Source: Thermomicrobium sp. 4228-Ro (GTDB lineage Bacteria > Chloroflexota > Chloroflexia > Thermomicrobiales > Thermomicrobiaceae). Taken from it: a stretch of DNA of 64,000 nucleotides. This document shows, piece after piece, positions 34,890 to 42,977 of the stretch. The notes under the pieces are model-generated. The model saw nothing but the letters and a program-made list of their open reading frames with translations, made no database searches and was not told where the DNA came from. The stretch covers positions 372,001 through 436,000 of the forward strand of contig NZ_JAPFQM010000006.1 in NCBI RefSeq assembly GCF_026241205.1. Reading direction: 5' to 3'. Position 1 is the stretch's first letter. Each line of letters starts with the position of its first letter. A program made the position numbers and the translations under genes.

Positions 34890-35112
34890 GTGCCAGCGAT
34901 GACGGAACGGACACGACGTGGCGACGCACCCGCTGTCGCTGTGCACTGCCATTCGCCTGTCGCAACGCCTCGGTCACGCGCCTGGGAGACTGCCATGCGG
35001 TACGATACGGGTGCAGGGGCGAATCCACCAGCACGTTCGACAGGCCGGTATCGGTGACTCCCCGTCTGCACTGACACAGGGGCGATCCTGCGTGGGGAGG
35101 GAGGTGACGGCG

Positions 35113-35376
35113 ATGGACTGCTCGGTGTTCCTGCCGCTGCTCCTGCTGGTGCTCGTCGCGATCCGGCTGGCGACGCTGCGCCGCAGCTGGTCGCTCGGCC
35201 AGAGTCTGGTCGGTGTAGCCGCCGGGGCATTCCTGTCCGGCGCTCTCGCTGTCCTCGCTGCGGGCGGCAGTCCCGCAGCCTGGAGGGGCGGGCTGCTGCT
35301 GGCGCTGCTGGGATTCCTCGTCGGTGCGCTCGCCGTGCTGGCCGCGACCGCCTGGCAACGGCGCGCGTCGCGGTAA
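35113..35376 (+). CDS. small hydrophobic membrane protein, unknown
   Basis: An 87-residue protein with hydrophobic segments VFLPLLLLVLVAIRLA, LVGVAAGAFLSGALAVLAAG and GLLLALLGFLVGALAVLAAT and an Arg-rich tail. A GGGAGGGAGG site precedes the ATG. It lacks the RRxP motif of the small membrane proteins upstream, so it may not belong to that family. It ends 9 bases from the convergent thiO gene. Confidence 0.55.
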   Translation: MDCSVFLPLLLLVLVAIRLATLRRSWSLGQSLVGVAAGAFLSGALAVLAAGGSPAAWRGGLLLALLGFLVGALAVLAATAWQRRASR

Positions 35377-35385
35377 CCGGAGCGG

Positions 35386-36504
35386 TCAGCGGACGAAGCG
35401 GGCCGGGTCGAAGGGGGCGAGGTCGAGCACCGGCGCCTTCCCCTCGAGGAGGTCAGCGACGACCTCGGCGGTGACCGGGCTCAGCAGGATGCCGTGCCGC
35501 GCGTGACCGCTCGCGATCCAGACGTTCTCGTACCCGGGCAGGCGTCCGAGGACAGGGAGGCCGTCCGCCGACCAGGGACGGAGCCCAGCGAGCGCCTCGC
35601 GGAAGACGGCCCGGCCGAGCGCCGGTACCGTCTCGTGGGCGAAGGTCACCAGCTGGCGCACTCCCTCGAGCGTCGGCCGGCGGTCGTAGACCGCCAGCTC
35701 CTCGGTCGAGCCGACCGCGACCGTCCCGTCGGCCTTGACGGCGAGGTAGAGGTCGCCGCGGTAGAGGGTATGCCGGACGCGAGCGTCCCAGGCGTGCAGG
35801 AGCACCAGCTGGCCGCGTAGCGGCCCCAGCGGCAACGGAACACCCAAGCCAGCCGCGAGCGCACCGCTCCAGGCACCGGCCGCGACGACGACTCGCTCCG
35901 CTTCGATGCGCCCGGTGCGGGTACGCACCGCGACGACACGGTCGCCGTCCCGCTCGAAACCGGTCACCTCGACGCCTTCCTCGATGCGGGCACCACCGAG
36001 CGCTGCTGCTCGAGCGAACGCCTCGACGAGTCGCGGGCTGAGCACCTGGTGCTCGAAGGGGAGGAGCAGGGCACCGCGGAACAGCGGCGAGACGGCTGGC
36101 TCGAGCTGGCGCAGCTCGTGCTGGTCGAGCCAGCAGCAGGCGGCGTCGCGGGCACGCAGGATCGGCAGGGCAGCGCGGAGCGCTGCTTCCTCGTCGGCCG
36201 TGAAGGCGAGCAGGAGCGCGCCGGTGTGGCGCAGCTCGACGTCGATCCCCGTCCGCTCGCGGAGATCCGCTGCGACGGCCGGAAAGCGCGCCAGGCTGGC
36301 GGCACCGAGCTCGCTCAGGGGATCGCTCGCGCTCCCGCTGCCGGGAATGCTGAGGAGGCCGGCGTAGGCGATACTGGCCTGGCCGCCGACGGTCGACCGC
36401 TCGAGGACGCGGACACCGCGCCAGCCACGGCGGACCAGCTCGGCAGCGACGGCGCAGCCGATGATCCCCCCGCCGACGATGACGACCGACGCGCGTTCCG
36501 GCAT
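35386..36504 (-). CDS. thiO: FAD-dependent amino-acid oxidase, probable glycine oxidase ThiO
   Basis: The 372-residue flavoprotein has the dinucleotide-binding motif VVIVGGGIIGCAVAAEL at residues 7-23 and other DAO-family blocks: GQASIAYAGLLSI, VVAAGAWSGALA, PLRGQLVLL, LAVKADGTVAVGSTEE, LAGLRPWSADGLPVLG and WIASGHARHGILLSPVTAE. ThiO oxidises glycine to iminoglycine for the thiazole part of thiamine. ATG 36504 follows GGAAAGGGGG. No other thiamine gene is next to it, so sarcosine or another D-/N-methyl amino acid is possible. Confidence 0.85.
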   Translation of the reverse strand: MPERASVVIVGGGIIGCAVAAELVRRGWRGVRVLERSTVGGQASIAYAGLLSIPGSGSASDPLSELGAASLARFPAVAADLRERTGIDVELRHTGALLLAFTADEEAALRAALPILRARDAACCWLDQHELRQLEPAVSPLFRGALLLPFEHQVLSPRLVEAFARAAALGGARIEEGVEVTGFERDGDRVVAVRTRTGRIEAERVVVAAGAWSGALAAGLGVPLPLGPLRGQLVLLHAWDARVRHTLYRGDLYLAVKADGTVAVGSTEELAVYDRRPTLEGVRQLVTFAHETVPALGRAVFREALAGLRPWSADGLPVLGRLPGYENVWIASGHARHGILLSPVTAEVVADLLEGKAPVLDLAPFDPARFVR

Positions 36505-36639
36505 CGCGACCCCCTTTCCTGGTGGATTGTCGGGCAGCGTGGAGGCCGGCGCAAGAGTCGCGACGCGTGAGAGCAGGCAGAACGGCACGCCCCACCGGCC
36601 GAGGTGAGACCTGTGGCGTCGTGCGGTATCGGGCGGGTC

Positions 36640-37400
36640 CGGCGCGCCTGGCCCCTACAGGGGGACGGTGGTCGGTAGGGTGCCAGTGGACGATCGGCCA
36701 GCGACGGTCGCCAACCGACCACACCGCGTTGTCGTCGGGGCGACGCGTGCGTCGCCCGCATTTCCGGTGTCGGGGCGCGGTGTGCCGCGCCCGTCCGGGG
36801 CCGTGGCGCGGGAACGTGGTCGGTTTCCCGGCCCTATCAGGCCGGACGGGTCGGGCACGCCTGACGCGATGGGTCGGGCACGCCCGACCCCTACACGAAC
36901 GACCGCGGTCGGCGGGGCACGGGTCGGTGGTATGCAGGCGGCCGTCGACCATGCGTGTCGCCTGGCCGGGCACCCCTTCACTCCTGCCGAGCTGACGCTC
37001 GGCACCCGGTCCGCGTTTCCCCTCGTCGGGGCGAGGCGTGCGTCGTCCGTGGGACACCCCTCACCCCCGCCGCTGTCGCGGCGCCCCCTCTCCCGCGCCG
37101 TGCGGGAGAGGGGTCGAGGGAGTCGGGGGGCACAGGCGTGCCGCGTCCGTCTACACAGGATCGTGTGGGAACGGGTTCGATCTTCCGGGCCTACCGGCCC
37201 GGCTGGGTCACGCACGCGTGACCCGAACGGGTCAGGCACGCCTGACCCCTACAGGAGGTCGACGGTGGTCGGTGGGGATCGGTGGGCGACCGGCAAGCGA
37301 CCGTCACCGACCGACCGCGCGTCGTTGTCGTCGAGGCGAGGCGTACCTCGCCCAGCCGAGCCACGAGGCGTGCGAACGGAGTCGATCGTCAAACCGTGCA
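36640..37400. repeat. mosaic of palindromic intergenic repeats (copy 1)
   Basis: No convincing gene lies between thiO and the sirtuin. The stretch is built from modules found again at 40.7, 42 and 59 kb: GGGTCAGGC/GCCTGACCC palindromes (36848-36896, 37202-37251), GGCGACG/CGTCGCC palindromes (36740-36760), a GTGCGGGAGAGGGG hairpin module (37040-37130), and a GTCGACGGTGGTCGGTGGGG module followed by a GATCGGTGGGCGACCGG stretch (37257-37317). The last module is almost identical, inverted, at 40.8-40.9 kb. They look like REP-type elements. Confidence 0.7.
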
Positions 37401-37446
37401 CCGGCCGTGCCGGCTGGTAGCATTGCTGCCGGAGAGGGGGAGCGGC

Positions 37447-38256
37447 ATGCCGGAGGACATCCTGACGGTGGAGCAACGCCGCCTGGTCGAAGCGATCGCC
37501 GACGCGCTCTACCAGCGCGGGCCTGGTGTCGCGTTCACCGGAGCCGGGATCTCGACCGAGTCCGGCATCCCCGACTATCGCGGCCCCAACGGGTTCTGGT
37601 CGCGGGAGAACCCGACGCGCTTCCGCGACTTCCTGAGCGATCCCGATGTCCGGCGACGCTACTGGGACCGACGACGCCAGCGCTACCCGATCCTGGCCAG
37701 TGCCCAGCCCAACGCCGGACACATCGCCCTGGCGCGCCTGCAGGCAGCTGGGTACCTGGACACGATCGTGACGCAGAATATCGACGGGCTGCACCAGAAG
37801 GCCGGTAGCCCGCCCGAACGGGTGATCGAGCTGCACGGGACGGCCCACGCGATCCGCTGTCTCTCGTGCGAGGCCCTCTGGCCAGCCGAGCGGTTCGACC
37901 CCGGCCCGCCGGGGACGGTCCCGCACTGCCCGGTCTGCCACGGCATCGTCAAGGAGGCCACCGTCTCGTTCGGCGAGCCGGTTCCCCGGCCGATCCTCGA
38001 GCGCGCGCTGGCGCTGGCCGAGACGACACCCGTGATGCTGGTCGTCGGCACCTCCCTCGCCGTGGTACCGGCCGCGCACGTCCCGCGCCGGGCGGCCCGG
38101 GCTGGCGCCTTCGTGGCGATCGTCAACGACGAGCCGACGCCGCTCGACCGCGAAGCGGCGGTCGTCCTCCGCGCCCGGGCCGGGGCCGCGCTCGCCTACC
38201 TCGCCGAACTCCTGGTCGGTGCGCCGGCCGACTCCGCTCGCGAACGCGCGAGCTGA
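37447..38256 (+). CDS. NAD-dependent protein deacylase, sirtuin (Sir2/CobB type)
   Basis: The 269-residue protein has the NAD-binding motif VAFTGAGISTESGIPDYRG, the QNIDGLHQKAG motif, the catalytic His in ELHGTAH, zinc cysteines CLSC and CPVC, and VVGTSLAVVPA. Sirtuins remove acyl groups from lysines, forming nicotinamide and O-acyl-ADP-ribose. Length is slightly above the usual 240. ATG 37447 follows GGAGAGGGGG. It is flanked by repeats upstream and stands alone, so a metabolic regulatory role is likelier than a defence one. Confidence 0.93.
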   Translation: MPEDILTVEQRRLVEAIADALYQRGPGVAFTGAGISTESGIPDYRGPNGFWSRENPTRFRDFLSDPDVRRRYWDRRRQRYPILASAQPNAGHIALARLQAAGYLDTIVTQNIDGLHQKAGSPPERVIELHGTAHAIRCLSCEALWPAERFDPGPPGTVPHCPVCHGIVKEATVSFGEPVPRPILERALALAETTPVMLVVGTSLAVVPAAHVPRRAARAGAFVAIVNDEPTPLDREAAVVLRARAGAALAYLAELLVGAPADSARERAS

Positions 38257-38358
38257 GCCAGCAGCGGGGCCCGGCGAACGGAACAGCAGATCCTGCACGC
38301 GACCGGTCGCGCCGGGATGCTGGGGGCAACAACGCTGCGCAGCGAGCGAACGTTCGGC

Positions 38359-38387
38359 TCGACACCGGAACTCGCTCGAGCTATGCT
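38359..38387 (+). promoter_or_regulatory. promoter upstream of the 220-residue membrane protein
   Basis: TCGACA (38359-38364), a 17-base spacer and TATGCT (38382-38387), about 40 bases before the ATG. Confidence 0.5.
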
Positions 38388-38428
38388 TCGGGTACGGTCT
38401 CCGCTCCGAACCGAGACGGGGGTGCAGC

Positions 38429-39091
38429 ATGACGGCAGCGGTCCGGCGCGTCCTCGCGCTGGTGCTCGGATTCTGGGGAATCTGGCTGTGGGGTTGGGCT
38501 GGCTGGTCGCTCGCGGCCTGGTACGGCGGGTATGGGGGCGACACGGACCTCCGCATCATCGCTGCCTGGTTCCTCGCGCTCGGCGTACCGCCGTTCCTCG
38601 CCAGCGTCGCGCTCTGGCGCAGCTGGAAGGCTCGAGCGGCCTGGGTGGTGCTGGGGTGCCTGGCACTGGTCGCCTTCTGGAGCCAGCAGCTGGCCTGGTT
38701 CAGCGTCGAACTCGTCACCGGACTCCGTACCGGCACCTGGAGCGACCCGCTGGATACCCTCGTCGCTTGGCAGTGGTCCGAACAGGCTCTCGTCGTCCCG
38801 CATGGGTGGAGCGACCTCGGGAGCTGGTTCCTCTGGTTCGCCTGGGGACTGTGGAGCCAGCTCGCCGTCGCGCTCGTCGCGCTCGTGCAGGCACTGCGCA
38901 CAGGCACGGCGGGGGGAGCTGCCCGCCGGCGCGCGACCGCCGCTGCCGAGCGGCGAGCCGGGCCGACCGGTCGCGAGCAGCGCCCGGCTTTCCTGCAGCC
39001 GGTCGAGGCTCAGGTCGTCCCGAACACGTCCTGGATCTCGTTCTCGCGCGTGTCACCGGCCAGGAGCACCGGCGTCCGCTCGGCCTCGTAG
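38429..39091 (+). CDS. multi-spanning membrane protein, unknown
   Basis: A 220-residue Trp-rich protein with four or five hydrophobic segments (RVLALVLGFWGIWLWGWAGW, IIAAWFLALGVPPFLASVAL, AAWVVLGCLALVAFW, WFLWFAWGLWSQLAVALVAL). The last 60 residues are polar and overlap the convergent beta-helix gene by 82 bases, so the natural stop may have been lost. I recognise no family. Confidence 0.6.
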   Translation: MTAAVRRVLALVLGFWGIWLWGWAGWSLAAWYGGYGGDTDLRIIAAWFLALGVPPFLASVALWRSWKARAAWVVLGCLALVAFWSQQLAWFSVELVTGLRTGTWSDPLDTLVAWQWSEQALVVPHGWSDLGSWFLWFAWGLWSQLAVALVALVQALRTGTAGGAARRRATAAAERRAGPTGREQRPAFLQPVEAQVVPNTSWISFSRVSPARSTGVRSAS

Positions 39092-40209
39092 CGGTTGCCG
39101 GAGAGGCGCGTCGCCGTGGTATGGAGCAGGAAGACGGCCGCCCGGCCGTTGGCGACGAAGCGGTTGTCGCGGAGCTGGTGCCCCGTCGAGACGGAGCGGT
39201 CCGGGAAGTCGCGGTTGGCCGGATCGAGGGTGAAGGCGACACCGTCGCGGCCGTTGCGGGCGATCAGGTTGGCACGCAGCGTGCCGCGCGCTCCGTGCTC
39301 CCAGTGGACACCGTCGGTGCGGTTGTCGGTGATCAGGTTTTCCTCGAGTACCGTGTCGGTAGAGAAGCCCAACCAGAAGCCGTAGTTGCTCCAGCAGGCC
39401 CGGTTGCGGCGAAAGACGTTGCCGCGCGAGAAGGTCGCCTCGAACGCGTTGTTGGGCGAGTAGGAGCCGTCGTTGCCGACGACGAGGTTGTCGTTGGAGG
39501 GCGGGCTGAACTGGTTGCCGAGGAAGAAGCCGTCGCCCGACCAGCGCAGGTCGTTGCCAGCGATGCAGTTCCGGTGGGAGCCCCAAGTGAGCAGGATCCC
39601 GGCAGCGTCGCAACCGGTGCCGCCGCAGCGGTTGACGTGGCGGGCCCGGTTGCGCTCGAGGCGGCACTCGGTCGAGCCGTGCAGGCGGATCCCCCAGGCG
39701 GCGTTGTGGGAGAGATCACAGTCGGCGACGACGATGCCGCGGCAGGAGACGAGATCGACACCGATATCCTGGCCGGTGGCGCGGAGTCGTGCGATCCGGC
39801 TGGCGCTGGTGCGGAGCAGGCGGGCACCGCCGCCAGCGCCCTCGTCGCTGCGCGTGATATCGAGGAAGGTGCCGTCACTCCGGCCGTTCGCCGAAAAGTC
39901 GCAGTCCTCGACGAGGAGTTCTTCGCAGTCGATAGCGACGAGCGCCCAGGCGTAGCCGCGCACGGTGAGGTTCCGCACGACGACGCGCCGGCGGCCGGCG
40001 AGGACGACGCCGACACCGCCGCGCCCACCGCCATCGAGCAGCGCGCCTTGCCCGTCGAGGACGAGGTCATCGGCCGCGATCCGGAGCGCGCCGCCGGCCG
40101 GATCGGGCAGCAGGTAGCGTCCCGGCGCGAGTTCGGTCGATGCGGTGACGACGAGCCCCGCGCGAGGCTCGCGGAAACGGGAGCGGAAGCGTGCCAACCA
40201 GCCGCTCAC
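39010..40209 (-). CDS. right-handed parallel beta-helix (NosD/pectate-lyase-like) repeat protein
   Basis: A 399-residue protein with about ten PbH1-like coils, each with asparagines and glycines at turn positions: VVVRNLTVRGY, LLVEDCDFSANG, IVVADCDLSHNAAWGIRLHG, NCIAGNDLRWSGDGFFLGN, NLVVGNDGSYSPNN, NLITDNRTDGVHWEH, LIARNGRDGV and HQLRDNRFVANG. Such folds bind or cleave polysaccharides. The start is the GTG at 40209, overlapping the zinc-ribbon stop (GTGA). No signal peptide is evident, which is odd for this fold. Substrate unknown. Confidence 0.8.
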   Translation of the reverse strand: MSGWLARFRSRFREPRAGLVVTASTELAPGRYLLPDPAGGALRIAADDLVLDGQGALLDGGGRGGVGVVLAGRRRVVVRNLTVRGYAWALVAIDCEELLVEDCDFSANGRSDGTFLDITRSDEGAGGGARLLRTSASRIARLRATGQDIGVDLVSCRGIVVADCDLSHNAAWGIRLHGSTECRLERNRARHVNRCGGTGCDAAGILLTWGSHRNCIAGNDLRWSGDGFFLGNQFSPPSNDNLVVGNDGSYSPNNAFEATFSRGNVFRRNRACWSNYGFWLGFSTDTVLEENLITDNRTDGVHWEHGARGTLRANLIARNGRDGVAFTLDPANRDFPDRSVSTGHQLRDNRFVANGRAAVFLLHTTATRLSGNRYEAERTPVLLAGDTRENEIQDVFGTT

Positions 40210-40490
40210 GACGTCCACACGCCACCGGCGAACAGGGCAGCGACCGCACCGCAGGCACCGCACCGCGCCTCGACCGTCCGACCGGAGCGGCGCAGGCGGA
40301 CGGACCGAGGATCGGCGTGGCGGGTACCGCAGGACGGGCAGACGACCGGTTCCCAGAGGCGCCGTGCCTCCTCGAGCGAGACCGTCTCGCGACGCACGAG
40401 CCGGCGGTGCCGGGCTGGACGGCCGAACTCGTCCCAGTCGTCGAGCGCGTATTCGGAGTACGGATCGTCCCACGCTCCGGGTCGGCGCAT
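40206..40490 (-). CDS. small zinc-ribbon protein coupled to the beta-helix gene
   Basis: A 94-residue protein. An acidic N-terminal part (DDPYSEYALDDWDEFG) precedes two CxxC knuckles (CPSCGTRHADP and CGACGAVAAL) typical of a zinc ribbon. ATG 40490 is chosen since AGGAG lies 6 bases upstream; an ATG at 40505 is possible. The GTGA overlap with the next gene indicates coupled translation. Function unknown. Confidence 0.65.
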   Translation of the reverse strand: MRRPGAWDDPYSEYALDDWDEFGRPARHRRLVRRETVSLEEARRLWEPVVCPSCGTRHADPRSVRLRRSGRTVEARCGACGAVAALFAGGVWTS

Positions 40491-40744
40491 CGGATGCTCC
40501 TGCATCGGACACGAACGACTCGACCTGGCTGGTGCGTCCTCGTGGATAGCATACGCTGGAGGATGGCGGCAAGGGGTACCCGCTGCAGGAGCGGCTGAAC
40601 CCCCGCGTTGCCAGTCTTCCGGAACGGGCGAGGAGCGCCGGGCCGACGCGCGGTCATCGTCGACCGGCAGGCAGCACCAGCGATCGCTGCCCCATCGCTT
40701 CGGGCAGTCGCGAAACCACCACTCGTGCGCTGGAAGAGTCAGGC

Positions 40745-41250
40745 GTGCCCGGCCCGCTGACCCGGCCCGAGGGTCATTCCTGCTGCCGCGCCTCCTGGCG
40801 CGGGTGGGCGAGGCACGCCTCGCCTCGACGACAACGACGCGCAGTCGGTCGGTGACGGTCGCCTGCCGGTCGCCCACCGGTCCCCACCGACCACCGTCGA
40901 CCTCCTGTCGGGGTCAGGCGTGCCTGACCCGTTCGGGTCAGGCGTGCCGGCCCCGATCAGGTCACGCGTGCGTGACCCGAACGGGCTGTCAGGCCCGGGA
41001 ACGAACCACGTCCCCGCGCCTTTCGGCGCGGCTGGGCGAGGCCCGCCTCGCCCTTACGGAAATGGGTGGTTTGGGCACCATCGCCTGCCGGTCGTCTACC
41101 GGCTGGCATCGATCACCGTCGTCTCCTTGGAAGGGTCGGGCGGATCACGTATCCGCGCCTGTCGGCGCGGACGGGCGACGCACGCGTCGCCCCTCCAGGA
41201 AAAACGCGGGCACGGCACACCGCGCCCCGCCAGGGAACCGTGGGCGCCGC
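40745..41250. repeat. mosaic of palindromic intergenic repeats (copy 2, largely inverted to copy 1)
   Basis: The 1.2 kb between the zinc-ribbon gene and the 65-residue ORF has no supported gene before 41.68 kb. It contains GGCGAGGC/GCCTCGCC palindromes, GGGTCAGGC palindromes (40911-40978), and a module at 40845-40912 that is the inverse of 37257-37317. The conceptual peptide GDRQATVTD appears on opposite strands at both sites, showing near-identity. A CGCGCC/GGCGCG pair and GGGCGACGC/GCGTCGCCC follow at 41015-41190. Confidence 0.7.
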
Positions 41251-41416
41251 ACGGTGGCCGAGCCTGAGCTGGCGAGCGGCAGCACGGAGCGACCGTGCAG
41301 GGAAACGATGGCCACAGCGTCCCCGGCAACGGTGGCGGTCGATCCGGACGAGGGGTCGTCCGATCGTGCAGCGAGCGGCGAGCGCCTGGCTGGGCGGAAC
41401 GCGAAAGCGCGCTGGC

Positions 41417-41445
41417 TTGACCGGGGGCCTGTCGGGGCGTATACT
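41417..41445 (+). promoter_or_regulatory. near-consensus promoter for the 65-residue ORF transcript
   Basis: TTGACC (41417-41422), a 17-base spacer and TATACT (41440-41445). Transcription would start near 41452 and leave a leader of about 230 bases. Confidence 0.65.
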
Positions 41446-41614
41446 GTGCAAGGTTGGGCGCTGCGGCCCGGGCGGGTCGCGCGTCCTGAGTCGGTCCGAT
41501 GTGGAGGGTACCAGGCGTGGAACGCAGTCAGCCTCCAGAACGCAGTACCGGCTCCCGCGGGCCGTCCGGGTCGGAGCAGTAAGCCGCAGTACGCCTCGAG
41601 CGCACGGCACCTCC

Positions 41615-41639
41615 CCGCCCCCGGCCGGTCCGGGGGCGG
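41615..41639 (+). other. strong hairpin in the leader of the 65-residue ORF
   Basis: Ten perfect base pairs (CCGCCCCCGG/CCGGGGGCGG) enclose a 5-base loop, 44 bases before the ATG. No T-run follows. It could be an attenuator-like or regulatory structure. Confidence 0.5.
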
Positions 41640-41682
41640 CCGGTCAGGTCGACGAACAACCTGACGGAAAGGGGGTGAACCG

Positions 41683-41880
41683 ATGCGCACCTTGATCCGC
41701 TACACCATCGTCAACCAGGACGGGCAGCCGGTGATCCGGGCCGTGCGTGTGGTGTACCCGTCGACGGCACGGGTCGCACCGCCGGCCCAGACGGCCAGCC
41801 CACGACCGGAGACAGCAGTGCGCAGCGAGCGCACGCTCGAGGCGACCAGCGAGGAACGCCGCGCGGCGAGCGGTTCGTGA
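41683..41880 (+). CDS. 65-residue hypothetical protein
   Basis: AAAGGGGGT lies 7 bases before the ATG and a strong promoter lies upstream. The protein begins RTLIRYTIVNQDGQPVIRAV, probably a beta hairpin, and continues with a Pro/Ala/Arg/Glu-rich disordered tail. No family is recognised. A terminator-like hairpin follows 29 bases after the stop, so the unit appears to be a monocistronic transcript. Confidence 0.55.
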   Translation: MRTLIRYTIVNQDGQPVIRAVRVVYPSTARVAPPAQTASPRPETAVRSERTLEATSEERRAASGS

Positions 41881-41908
41881 CTGCCACCGGCAGTCGGCGC
41901 GACAACAT

Positions 41909-41942
41909 CGACCCCCGCGGGCACGCGACCCGGCGGGGGTCG
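41909..41942 (+). terminator. terminator-like hairpin after the 65-residue ORF
   Basis: Ten-base arms (CGACCCCCGC/GCGGGGGTCG) with a 14-base loop. The following sequence (TCCGTTCGT) is only mildly T-rich. Confidence 0.5.
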
Positions 41943-42620
41943 TCCGTTCGTGCTGGAGCGTTCGTCGTAAGCCCGCTCACCGAGGTGCCGGAGCGGCCGG
42001 GCGACACGTGCGTCGCACCTACGAAACAACAGCGTCACCGTCTGCCGACGGTCGCCTGCCCCATCGCCCACCGGCACCCCGTTTGCCCACCACCATCCCC
42101 TGCAGGGGTCACGCGTGCGTGACCCAGCCGGGCCATGAGGCCCGGGGAAATCGACGCGTTGCCACACATTCCGGCGTGGATGGGCGCGGCACGCGACGAA
42201 ACCCCTCAACCCCGGCTCGCTGGCGCTCGCCACCCCCTCTCCCGCAGCGTGCGGGAGAGGGGGCGGGGGTGAGGGGTGTCGTACCGGTCCGCGACACCGA
42301 CGGTCGCTTCCCCAGCGCCGACCGGCCCCCGTCGACCACCGTCCACCTCCTGTCGGGGTCAGGCGTGCCTGACCCAGCCGGGCCGTCAGGCCCGGGAACG
42401 AACCACGCATCTGCGCCTGTCGGCGCGGACGGGCGAGGCACGTCTCGCCCCCACAGCGGAAATGCCGGCGACGCCTGCGTCGCCCCTCCGGAAACAGAGC
42501 GCGAGCGGTTCCCGATGGTCACCGATGTGTCGCCCCTCTGCGGAGAGCAGACGACCGTCGTCTCGGTCGGGATCAGGCCTGCCTGGCCCAGCCAGTCCAC
42601 GAGGGGCGGCGACCGACTCC
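41940..42620. repeat. mosaic of palindromic intergenic repeats (copy 3)
   Basis: Same modules as at 37 and 41 kb: GGGTCACGC/GCGTGACCC (42106-42126), GGGTCAGGC/GCCTGACCC (42356-42376), the GTGCGGGAGAGGGG hairpin module (42205-42282), and GGCGAGGC/GCCTCGCC-type elements (42425-42500). No gene is supported here. Confidence 0.7.
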
Positions 42621-42977
42621 GTGTCGATCGCCGGTGGAGAGACTCGGCGCGTGACCCCGTCCACGCCCTCGTATCCGGCCCGTTGCCCGCAGTCGTGCGC
42701 CAGAAGGATGCCGTCCGTACCGGTGTGCGGCCCGCGCACACCGGAAGCGGTGCAGAGACCAGCACGCACCGGCGTCCGGCAGTTCCGGTCGGACATCGAG
42801 GCAGCGCCGCGCCGACGGCGCGCACGGAGAGACGATCGGCGGAACGCACTGCGGCCCTGCGCGGGGATCCTGGGCCTGTCAGCACCTCCCGCCCGATACG
42901 TGGGACAGCGCGATCCGCCGGGCGGCGTTGCGACCCGGGACGGGGTGGAGCGGAAGGAGGGGGAAGAGCGATGTGCT
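42621..42977. other. stretch before the CRISPR trailer end, nothing recognised
   Basis: About 350 bases with open frames on several strands but none with a recognisable motif or good start. A remnant of an older gene is possible. No cas gene signature is seen. Confidence 0.4.

Noticed and set aside
34790-35074. Possible further small cysteine-containing ORF (RTRCRCALPFAC)
   Set aside because: It overlaps membrane protein D, has no ribosome site and does not match the spacing of the two cysteine cores.
37447-38256. Sirtuin as an anti-phage effector (e.g. SIR2-linked defence)
   Set aside because: It is a short, zinc-containing CobB-type enzyme without a partner domain or defence neighbour, more like a metabolic deacylase.
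38317-41664. Very long open frame (1115 codons) on the + strand
   Set aside because: It runs antisense through the beta-helix and zinc-ribbon genes and through the repeat mosaic; composition is Arg/Gly/Ala-rich without motifs. High GC content creates such shadow frames.
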